NCBI RefSeq assembly: GCF_048771995.1
Contig: NC_133044.1
Location: forward strand, 516,001 to 580,000
Source: Taeniopygia guttata
Taxonomy: Eukaryota > Chordata > Aves > Passeriformes > Estrildidae
DNA: 64,000 nt
Direction: 5' to 3'
Shown: in pieces, positions 1 through 11,600 of the stretch
How the letters are laid out: each line of letters starts with the position of its first letter
How positions within the stretch are numbered: the stretch's first letter is position 1
Program-made: the position numbers and the translations under genes
The notes under the pieces: generated by a model
Databases searched by the model: none
Told to the model about the DNA's origin: nothing
The model's input: the letters and a program-made list of their open reading frames with translations, nothing else

Positions 1-801
1 TGCCCCATTTGCAAGACACCAATTTGTCCATGGCAAGGCTTGAGGTCAGGCTGCCCTTCTCTCTGCAGGTGCTCTCAGGGATATAAATTACCCCTTGGCA
101 CGTAAAGTAATTGGGAGTTAGCAAATGCCAAATGTTTTGATATATAAACCACTCCTTATCAATTTAATCCAGAACAGAATCAGCTACTGCATGAGTGCTA
201 CCTCCCTGGTAATAACACTAACTGAAAAGCAGATTAATGTGTTAATTATATTCCAGGCCAAACCTCATTACTGTTCCATCCAGTTCAGCCAATCTTTGGG
301 TGATGTCGCAGAAAAGCAATGTTTTACCAGCACACAGTAACTCCAGAGGGTCCATTTGGGCTGCTCCCAGCTCCAGAAAAAGTCCATGCATGCAGATGCA
401 GCACCATGGAGAAAAGGTAGTTATTTCAAGGAGCAGTCTGAAGTGTAATTCAGCCAACACACCATATAAAAGGAGTGAGTAAAATTTCCATCCAAATGTC
501 AATGTCTCCCCATTGTATAAGTGACAAATTTGTGGACACAAGGTGTGCTCAGGGCATGTGCATGCCACAGAGAGAGCTGAATGCAGGTTCTCTGACTTCC
601 AGAAAGAGAGAACTCTCATTTAGTGACATTCAGACATTAAAACATAGTACCAAACCCCTCTGCTAACAGGTGTTACTAATGTTTTCAGTTGTGTTTTTCC
701 CTTGGGAATATCACATAGTAATGAAGACCAATAGTTGCTATTCGGAAAACAAAACCTACTCTGCAAATGTAACTCAAGATTCCATGGAAGCTATGGCTTA
801 C
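1..801 (-). other. SGSM2 intron 16, partial
   Basis: I find no exon, repeat or recognisable element here. The next SGSM2 exon is expected to the left. Confidence 0.7.
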
Positions 802-2654
802 CTGGTCCATCTCCTTCTTGGCCATGCCAAATTTGTAGTGACCTAGCAAGAATGGCCACACTTCCTTCCGAATCTCATGCTGGACTCCACCATAGTAAAC
901 TCTTCTGAGTAATTCCAGTTCCTTGTAGTTCTACGGTGGCCAGGAGAAAGAAGTGTTGAAGGCAACACATCAGTATTTAACTCAGGGACACTCCGAGACA
1001 CTTCACACTGAGTACAGAGACAGTGAAATACATGCAGGACACTAAATAAATTCTGCAGCTTGACTAAAGCCTTCAGGACCTTAGCTGAAATCCAGCCTAA
1101 TGTAGGCTGTCATGACTTCCACAAAAATAATCGGAATTTGAATAGATCAGTTGCTTTGATAATAATTTATATCTTTGCCATCATCAGAGAAGCAAAGGAG
1201 AGAGGGGCGGTAAGAACTGCCTTTCTCTCTCAAGTTGAGAAGTGGTCAAACCCCTTTAGTATTTCTTGGGGCCCGCTGCAGGTGATTTCCTGCCCGGCGA
1301 GCAGCGTGTGGAGCCCGTGCAGGGACACGAAGGGACTGTCACTGACCTTCTTGTCCTTCTGGTACTTGCTCCAGACCTCCTTGGTGAGGCCGGCGGCGGC
1401 GCTGGCGGGTCTGTCGGGGGGCACGATGCTGTGGTTGACCAGCGCCGAGAGGTGCGTGCGCACCGTGGACAGGTGCCGGCAGTGCGCCAGCCCTGCGGGG
1501 ACAGCGGGCACAGCTCAGCCCCACGGCCCGGGCACCTGGGAGCCCCAGGCACGGCCCTGCCTGGACTGAGCTCTGCACTGTCTGACAATCAGCCATTACA
1601 GCAGAGCCAAAGGTGGAACAGATGGGACGCAGACCAGCAACAGCCACGCCGTGTGTTACACTGCCACGTAAAACCACGTTCTGTCTTCACTGTGCATCGC
1701 TCCTCCCACTGCCAGCAGCCAAACTCACAAACACTGAAACGCTGGCACTGCAGTTACATCCACCCTACCGCCCTCAATTTAGGGTCAGACTGCTTTCTAA
1801 GCCAAACATCCCGTGTTGTTTAGATAAACATATGGATGCCACATGGGCCACAAGCTTCACTTACATCCATAAAAGGCTCTGGAAATGATCTGCCTCTTCA
1901 TGCTTTCACACAACATCTTTAGAGGAGTTCTGTGGAGAGGCACCAACAGGATAAGAGCAGGTGGTGAAGACAGCGAGCCTCAGGAATTTCATCCTGATCC
2001 CTGTATCCTACACACAGCATTTTTTTTTCTCTGCACCAAGATTTATTTAGTTAAAGGACACAGTAATAACAAACTCCACTTATTAAAGCATTTCCCCCAC
2101 CAGCGCTTTGGCCCCAGACACATTTCCCCCTGGCACACACAGTCACAACTGCTGCAGGTGCACTGTAGAGGTCTGTGTGAAATTGAACTGTTGTCCTTCA
2201 TTCAGTTGTTTAATGACTTGTTAAAGATAACATTCCCAGAGTTTAATATTTTATATATATATATATAAAATATATATATTTTATACAAAATAACCAGATG
2301 AAATTTTTCTATCAAAATGTGACTTGAGCACAATTTAATAGGTTAGTTTTCATAAACTAAATTTCTTGCTGCCTAACTTCATCTTTCTATATTAGAAACT
2401 ACTTGAAAATTGTTACTTGAAAATTGTTACTCTTTGTCTTGTGAGTGCTGCAACCGCTCAAACCTTCCTGCTTTTACCCGTGGCATGCACACAGCTTGCT
2501 CACCGGTCGTGGATGCAGGTGCAGCAGCTGGGAATGTCGTAGGGAGAGCTGCCCATGGAACAGGAGATACAGGAGGAGCCCTGGCTGCAGTGCTCCAGCT
2601 GCCACGACAGCAGGTTTGCCCCAAAGCCTTGCATCTCTATCATCTCACTGGTGT
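802..2654 (-). CDS. SGSM2: SGSM2 exons 13-16, linker and start of TBC domain
   Basis: Exons at 2654-2504, 1929-1865, 1492-1347 and 930-802 form this part. The first encodes [16 protein letters not shown] followed by a Cys/Ser-rich stretch ([22 protein letters not shown]). The 65-nt exon encodes [20 protein letters not shown], and the codon for W is split across the junction into [18 protein letters not shown]. The last visible exon holds the first TBC motif, ending [11 protein letters not shown] with donor GTAAGC at 801. The next exon, expected to resemble a WKACEVVV block, is not in bases 1-801 and must lie to the left. Confidence 0.94.
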
Positions 2655-5600
2655 CTGTGGAAAAAACAGACAAGACAGAAGGACATCAGCCTCTTCCATT
2701 CTCTCCCCCTCCTCCTCCTGTGCATCCTGATGGTTCATGCCTCACTTCTCAACAGGCTCTGAGCCTCGGTTCCAGGAACAGGAGAGCAGCATCCTCAGAA
2801 TCACTGCTCTGGACCTGCAGCATGCTGTGCAGGGTCCCTTCCCAGGAAGACAAACCCCTTCACCATTTGCCCCTCTCTTGCCCATGCACATCCCAGTTCA
2901 TGTTTCAAGAGAACAGAGAAAAGGGTGCTGCAGTAAAAACTAAACTGGTTCTTGTAAGATTATGGAAATGTTTTTTATGACCAGAAGTGATAGTCTAGCC
3001 CAACCTTGTATTTAATTCAGGCCTCAGAATTTCATTTTGCAGTTCCTGGAATCAGCCATAGAACTGCTGGTCCAGCCAGAGTGAAAGCTGGAACATGAAA
3101 GAAATTAAGGCAGACTGAGTCAGTTACTTTCAGAAGATGCTTCTTTCCCCCTCAGAACCAGATCCTAAAATACTTAGCACAGAAGGACAGTTCCAATGTC
3201 TACTTTCTACAGGACTGTGTGATCCAATTGTACAATGCAGCTTCCTGAGTTATCTTGCTCTACTAAATCTATTTGCCTTTTCAACCAGCTTCAGAAAGGC
3301 AACTCAAAAAATCAGCAGCTCCCTTCAGAAAGCTTCAGCTCTTCAGTCTTCCCAGCTGGCATTTAAACTTGTGGGGTTTTTGGTTTATAATAAATAACTG
3401 GCCTTTCAGCTCACCCATGATTAAAATTAAGGCAAATACAATAATGTATGTCATAAAGTATGCCACTAAATTAACATTTACAAGCAAAATCCAGTCCCCT
3501 GGGCCGTGCTTTTAAAACAGGTATTTGTTGAGTGGTGGGGAGGGGCAATTCCAAACCATCTCATGCATTTTAAATCAAGGTAGCACAAAGCATTTTAAGA
3601 GTGCCTATTAGAAAGTGGGCAGAGGTGAGGGAGGAGTGGAGTAAACCCATTTGTTAACAGAAAAAGCACAGGCTCATGCGGAAGCAATCATGTGTGTTTC
3701 ATTTCACAAAACAAAGTGTGATGCAAAAATGCTCTTCACCTTAATTCTTCAGGAAGGAGCTGAACGACCCAGTCTTTATTGCAGCTTCTTATTGGGTTCA
3801 AATAAAAACCACTCTATAAACATTTTTAGATCATTAGTTTTTGCCTCCCCTCTGTAGACAGGAAAATTGAGTTTTTCAGTTCTAATTTTTTATTCTGTTT
3901 TTTAGAGAAACAAGGAAAGAACCCCACAGAACCTAAAGATTCAGATGAAAGGTACCTGAATTAGTGAAGAATTAGAGTGAACAGCATCTTTTATTTAATT
4001 GTAGTGGTGTTATCTGTAACTTCAGCTACATGCAAAAGTCGAGCATGTTGCAAAATGTCAAAGCAGATGGCTGGCAAACCTGCTACAACAGTGTTGTCAT
4101 TATGGGATGGGGCTGCTGGAGAGACAGACTATTCCCAGGCACACCCCTAACTCTATCATCCCCTTCAAGGTTAAATAACCAAAACCAGACACCTGACAGC
4201 CATTCTAGTGGGATAACTTAACATGTTCTATCAACTGACTAAAGACTAAATTGTGTTCCTTCTGGTTAACAAGTATGTGGCAGTTAAATGTCTTCCTTCC
4301 CATTTTTGCCCATATCCAGGCACGATCAGTTAGGACACACTGAAACTTCCTAAAACAGAGTCTTTTTTCAAGAGCAACACTGTTTTTGAAACTTCTTTCC
4401 ATCCATGCATTCCAAGAAATCTTTATTAACTTGGGCTGGGCTTTATCAATTTATAGGGGCTTCTCCCTTGGGGTAAGTGTGTGGGCAGCCTAGAAGAACT
4501 GAGGCTCTCCTTGAACACCTGCTCATTCCCTGTCTAACCCAGAACTTCAGCATTGTACAGAGATGCAGGGCAATTACTGTCTCTTGCAGTCAGTCCCACC
4601 AGTCCAGGCTATAAGAGAAAGCAAGAACTTCTCAGAATTCAGAGCTAAACTACTGGATGCCAAATGCACACACCTCTTGAGAATACCAACTTAAATAATA
4701 TGAAGAAATAGATGAAAATTTGTGGAGGGGTGGTGGAGTTCACAGCTGATCCTCTGCAGCCCACCCAGCCTATGGATGCAAGTGGAATGAAAGCACTGAC
4801 CCCAGACAGGCACTGCATCTCCACACAGCCTCCTCTGCATGCTCTGCTACCTCACCTGTGAGCTCACAAAGCTGATAGTCTCCCTCCTTCTCTCCTGAGA
4901 ACCTGCTCTAGCATCCAGCCTTTATGAACGTGGGGCAGGAAGCCCCAAGGAGAGGAGGCTTGCTGCTCAGCAGCACACACACCACGGGACAGGGAAGATG
5001 CTGTTCCCACTCCCCACAGGCCTTGAACCCATTGCCAGCCTCTCCACAGACACCTCCATCTCCAGATCCCATGGTGTGAGTGAAATGTCCTTCCCTGTCA
5101 TAATGCCAACACTGTTGTATGCATCAGTGGAAGGAGCTGCAAGAGAGCTCTGGGACACAGGGGGAGGAGGATAAAAACCTTTCATCCTATTAGGAGCTGT
5201 GAGGTTCCGAGAGCAGATCATTGATAGCATTGCGTGTAGCTTATCTTCCTCCTCCTCATCATCGTCAACAGAGGTAGAGCGGCTGGCAGCTAAGTGGTGG
5301 TAGTTAATAGTTACTGCTCAAAGAAAATAATGAAAGAGGAGCATAAGAAGAAAGAACTCAGTGCTGTGGGAAAGCTCAAAAGGACATGGTCAGCAAAGAC
5401 AAGGGACCTGAATCCTGCCCTCTGCTCGAGGACACAAGCTCTTGTAAATGGGTGTGAAAACCGAGTTTCTTACAGAAACAAAGCATGCTCCACCAAACTC
5501 AGGCCAGCCTTTGAGTGTGCACAGGCTGTGAGAGCACACGTGGCACACCACAGCCAGGGAGAAAGATCCCAGTTCCAGCCTGCAGCAGCTGAGTATGCTT

Positions 5601-8600
5601 TTGAGCAGAGCTCCACGGGAATTCTAGGCTCCAGCTAGCTTCTGTCCTTCACTGTGCCCTAGGAGTGCTGCGGCCCTTTCCCTGAAACCTGTGCCAGATG
5701 CATCTGGACAGCAAACGTCACTCCCTGTGTGTGTGGCTCTGCAGACAGGCAGAGTTCTGCCTGGCACAGGACCTGCAGCAGGCTGAGGCACGAGGTGCTT
5801 TGCTGGTGTGTGCACAGACTTACCTGTGCCAGCCCCAGAGCCCTGACAAAGCACAGCCAGCACTGCAGCCTGGGTCAGGGGGCTGCAGAGGAGACTCCTG
5901 CCTTCTCACCCTGCAGCAAGTCCCAGGATGAGCAGTAACTCCAAACCCCCTGTAAACTTTAGGGCCTGATCTTCCCAGGAAGTTCTTGCTTCTTTGCCAA
6001 GGGGAATAAAACTGAACACGCTGTTTGAGAACTAGCTCAAATGCCTTCTTGCATGTAAGGAATTTGTACTCACTGATGACATGAGGTGGTTTGGTGCTTG
6101 GGAATTAATTTCGTTTCCTTGGAAGGGCCTTTATTTATCCATTGTTAAATTTGTGCTTCCAAGCCAGGAAAACTTAGCCCAGGGAGTTCTTGGGGTACTT
6201 TTAAGGGTTTATGGTTGACTTTTTTTCCTAATAACAACATTATGAGCAAGCACTGTGGCCAGTAAAAATATCCTCACTTCAGAAGCAAAACTGCTTTTGG
6301 CTAGTCAAGCAATCTTTCTTGCTTCAGTCTCAGTTTGCAAGCCCAGGGGAGTATTTTGAAAACTAGCTCTGTAAAACACAGAGTAAATGTAAGATTCCCC
6401 ACCTCAACTCCATTTCTACTGGAGTAGAAAAGATAACAAGTCTCACTGCATTAAGGAAATCTAAGCTGTACCTGTTGATCACAATTATCTCTCAGTGAAA
6501 TTTATTAGAGGTTTGGTTTTTTTACCGCCTTACAAAACTGTGGCTTGTTACCTGCAGGTACTTCCCAGGATATTACTTCCAAGATTTTCTCAGATGCCAG
6601 ATTTGGTTTTTTTCATTTGGTTTTTTTTTTTCAAACAAAGCAGAACAGGGGCACTTACTGTTATCGTGCTTGTGTCCAGGATAAATAATTCTGAAGACAT
6701 AGTCCGTGGATGTGTCCTCAGCTGGCATCTCTTCCAGGTCCACTGATTTGTTGCTGTTCCGTTTTCGAAGCTTTGGAAACACCTTGCCCTAGAGAAAATA
6801 GTAATTCCATACATTCAGCTATGAGTGACTAACAGAGTACAACCAATTAAGTACTACAGACCTTTGGCATCTTAAATCTCCGAAGTTTCAATGTTCAGAG
6901 GAGCTGAGGGAGAAAACAGTGGAGTCTTATATAGTTGGTGCTTTAGGGGTACTTAATACTACTTTTTTGTGTGCTGTAAACCAGCCTTTTCTTGTAATCT
7001 ATGGGAGCTGGGCACCCCAAGCCTCTGCAGCAGCTCTGTCCAGTCCATCTGAGCCTCATTTCTATTGTGTGGGTTTGTATCTTGATGCAACTTGATTCCA
7101 GCTCATTGCTCAACGGGGTAATGAAGGTATGAACAACTTTTAAAGACCACATGTGTAAGAAGCAGACTGGACTAAATGGAGTTATTTTGTGCCCTACTTT
7201 ACCATAAAGCTGCTTGAAGTCAGTGCTAGACCCTGTGGAGCAGAGCTATCAACACTAGCCTCACCCAAGAGCTCAGCAGAAAAAGCAGTACCTTGCCCTG
7301 CTGGGACCACAGCGGGGGCTCCAGCTGGCCACGGGGCAGGAGCCCATTTTCCAGGCAGGACAGGAAGGCGAGGAGGTGCCCTCCTTGGGGGAAGTGCAGC
7401 GGAGGCCTCTGCGTCCCATCCTGACTCACCAGCACTAATGTCCATCTGCTTTCTGCTGCAAGGAGGACAAGGGGAGTCCACACTGTTACATCAGAGCTTA
7501 TCTGCTCTTACCTTCTAAGTGAATTTTATTTGGGATCATCTCTAAGTAGATAAATAAACCTTTGTAAGGCACAGTGGGATCTAAGGATGATATCAGCCCT
7601 TTAGTCTTAAAGAAACTCAAGATACAGGCAAACTGTGAAAGCCTCATACAGTTGTCATCCTCTATCAGCCGGGACTGGAGATTTCAACACTCATTCCCAC
7701 ATGGCCAGAACTAGTCAGAGGTGTTCCCGACACTGAGGGAGGAAAAGCAATCATTCAAGTGGCTCTCCTGTTTCTCTATTTTTAAGGAATATATGCTTAA
7801 GGGTTAAGCTTACGTTGCTGATGGCAGTGGATGCAGACGATCTGGCTCAGTGGCACAATCAATGCGTAGTCCCAGTAAACACTAAAAAGGAAGGAAAATA
7901 CAGGAAACATTATTTTTTCCATATTCAGGAATATGGTGCTTGCAGTTCCAAACACCTGATAGAAATAAGTCTGCTAAGTTAATAACTGCTTATTAAATTT
8001 GGTCAATGAAAGTAAATTATTAGTAAAGTAAACAGCAAAGGAAAGCTAGTTTCTCCACACTGGATATTCTGGTACCAGGTTTGTACAACTTCTGCTTCCC
8101 TCTTCCCCTCCCATTCCTCTTTCCTGGTGCCCTCCTGCAGGTTACACAGTTCTTCCCGTCTTTCCTGAATGCAATGAGTACCTTTTCTCCAGTTCTGAAT
8201 CTCCAAGGGTTCCATTCATCAGCTGGTTTGGAGTCCATTTTAATGTCAAACTATCTGCTGATTGATGAAGGGAGAGATACCCAGGAATTGCCTCCAAGTC
8301 ATCTTTCTGTTCACAGAAGCAACAAACAGACAACCCAGGTGACTCAAGTGCACAAAATATCTGCATAAAATATATGCTCCAGTCTTTCTATGCCATGCAA
8401 GTTCCATAGCTGCAGTATGTGGGAAGAGCAGAGGGAAACCCTAACAGCAGAAGTACTGGTATGCAATATTGCTACTAGCAAGAGGGGAAAAACCACAACA
8501 CAGTCAGCTGGTTTATGAAATACAGTCCAGTATGCTTGCTCCTGCCTACAGCCCACTGCTCACTGACAGGGGTCAGGCAGTGAAAGCATCTGTCCCGTGC

Positions 8601-11600
8601 CAAGTCTGCCGCAGCACAGGAGAGCCGAGCAGAAGGCAGCTCTGTGCTCTGTGCTGAGAACAGAATGCAGCAATCCCTGACAGGCCCGAGCTCTACCCCC
8701 AGCCCCAGCCCAACGTGCCCGCACTCACCGGCTGCACCAGGACGTTGTTTTTGCCGTAGAGAAGGTGGGTCCTGGAATTCTGGTGCAGGGACTCCACGTA
8801 CTCCCGTGCCGACGCAGCAAAGCGATCTTCCGACGTGCTGCCGCTGGAGTGGCGCTTCCGGATCTGCACACACAGCCAGGGCAGGTCAGGAGGGCACAGC
8901 ACAGCAACTCGGCCCCTGCAGAGCGCAACCCTTGTGCAGCCAGGGGGTTTGCAGAGAAATCACCTGGACTCTCAACTCAGCCCTGATCATGGCACCTCAG
9001 AATTTCTTGTGAACTACCCGGTCAGATCACAACTGTCAAAAGCCACAGAATTAATGCTGGATCTCAAACTTTTCTATGTATAGATAAAAGGACACTGTGA
9101 CCCAAACAGACTTCTAATCTGTGATAAAGCTGCATTACAGAAGAAAGAAGAAAGGCTGTTCCAGATTCTGGTATCTCCCTCATGGGGCTGTTTTCATTAG
9201 CAGGCTGTGCCCTAACTCAGAGGCAGGTACACAGTAAATACCTACTCCCAGGGCTGGGCGCTTGGAGGGGGAGTCCTGGCGGCCGTGAGCACCGTGGATC
9301 CGGTGCCGCTGCACCAGCTCGTCGGCCGAAGGGTCTGTCCAGTAGTGGTCAGCTGTCTTTAGCTTGGTGTACTCCAGAGCACACGGTCCAACTAGGAAAA
9401 GAGACCAAGGGAGGAACCTTCTGAGCCTGTTCAGAGACATACTCAGTGCTATCCTGCTGGCTGAGCACCGAAGGTGAGATTTCCTTCTCAAGCCAAGTGA
9501 ATAATAATGGTCACCAATCCTACGGGATCAGCCCACAATACAGACAACAATATAATAATGTATCACTCCTACTATCCAGGGCTGTATGAGTATTCCTGTA
9601 GGACACAGTCCCTGCCACAGCAGCATTAGCAGTTACAAAGTGCCAGCAAGCATTCAGTAAAAATCCATTCCCATTCTGCTTTCTAATCCAACCAATAACT
9701 ACTATTAAAAGCAGATCAGTTTCTTCTGGTCTTGTAAGCAACTTCACTGTTGCTCTAGTATAAATAGTTAACTACATACAAGATATAAAATTACCTCTTG
9801 TAACACTGTTAAAATACAAAATGCCTTAAGCATTTTCTTCAGCATAAAAAGTAACTTTGCAAGAACTCACCTAGTAGAGAAGCCAGTATTGGGCCACAAA
9901 CGGGATCTGCCAGTAAAGCTTCTTTTTCATAGTATTTACTAAGAATAAAAGATCAGAACTCAGTTTAAAACAGTAGTTGGTATGAACCATTTCAAAGCTT
10001 GGGTTTAGCTACAGGTCTAACACAATGGGCCTCTTGATATGCTCATTCTGTCTCATCTATTTTCCAGCTGAGTTTGGAGAGGTGGAAGCTTGCCTTGTGC
10101 TCAGTGTGTTTACCCAGTATATTTGATTTGGGACTTTGGGCAGAATTGCAATATGGGAACAAACAATAGTTCTCTGCAAGCAATTTTGTCCATTTTCCAC
10201 AGAGACAAAACAATCCACACATTCTTAAACATGTCTTCCATCTGTGAGGAATCATCTTGAAACACTGTTAAGAACTATGAACTGCTACATTGCTCTTGCA
10301 GTGACCCCAAAGTCTTGCCATTGCAGCAGGCAAAGCTGCTTTACAAAACTACATGGCCAAAAAATCCAAACACCCACAGTTCTCGAATGCCACTGTCCTC
10401 TGTGGTCTGTTCACTAGATGGGGCTCAAACTCTAAAGCACCTGCTCCTCCTCCAGAACAGAACAGCTGAAGGATGTGAACATGGAGCATTTGAGCAGTAA
10501 TGAAACAAAAATGAATGGTAACAAGCCTTATGAAAAGGTTTGTTTTATTCACCGAGTTAGGTTCTCAAAATCACACACCTGCAATGAAGGACCTGATCCT
10601 AACTCATCTGAACGACGGGGAAGGCAGTGAGGTGAACATCTACAACACCGTGGTGGAACAACTGAGAGCAAACTCCCCTGATGTGCCTCCTGTGGATTAT
10701 GTGGAAAAGAAATTAAAACCCCTTGTACCCATGTATCTGCAGACACTGAGGCAGTGGACTAAAATGCTTTCATTAACTGTCTCTGGGACATGGCCAACCC
10801 TCCCTCTGCCTCTTCTGCACACAGCTCATAAAATCCAAGCTGGCATTACATATCCCAGAGCAACAGTTTGCTTGAACAGCACAAAGACCTTTCTTCCATT
10901 CTCTTCCTTTTAGTGGCAAGATCCATAATGAAAACAAAGCTGATGACAAGGAAAACAGTAACACAAACTTGGAAAATACTGTGAAATTTGCTCTTGCTTT
11001 GCCCTTAGCTCTCATCCTTGTTCAGACCCATTGGCTTTGGATGGACAAGAATGTGTTGCCAGTGCAGAACAACAAGAGCACCCCTGCCAGCAAACTTCCT
11101 TTCTGGGTCCACACCAAGCTTCAAGGTCCCTTCCTTTCTCTTTTTATGGGAGGCTGTCCTCAGTGTGCCCCATTCAGTCTTCTGTATCGTGGGTTATGAG
11201 AGGGCAGGAAGGATAGGAGTTGAAAGCCACTCCTTGGCAAACCACAGCTGATGCTGGGCAGCAGGAAGCAAGAACAGAACTGAGAGGATTCATCTTTGCC
11301 TCTTAAGGAGTCCGTGGGGAATACATTAATAAAACATTGATACTCTTCTCTGCTTTTGCAAGGGAAGACTTTCACTTCACACAAAGCTTGATTTTTCTAA
11401 AAAGGAAACATGATTTAAAGAACCTGTTTTCACAACCCTAAGGTTTTATGTCACTAGCTCCTCCTGTTCTAATTCTCCTTTCTTTCATCTATATAAGGCA
11501 TTTTCCTCCCTGACATCCTAAGTTCCAAAGGATTATTTTCAACTCATGAACTATTAGAAGATATTTCTATTCCACTAAGGTCCAGGTCCCATTACAATAT

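Noticed and set aside
2980-3080. Possible old SINE or CR1 piece (AGTGATAGTCTAGCCCAACC)
   Set aside because: Only a short suggestive word; no ends, no consensus order and no family match I can defend.
4967-5178. Continuation of the SGSM2 cassette open frame ([12 protein letters not shown]...)
   Set aside because: This is read-through into the intron past the donor at 5178-5177; the following exon joins in frame only from 5179.
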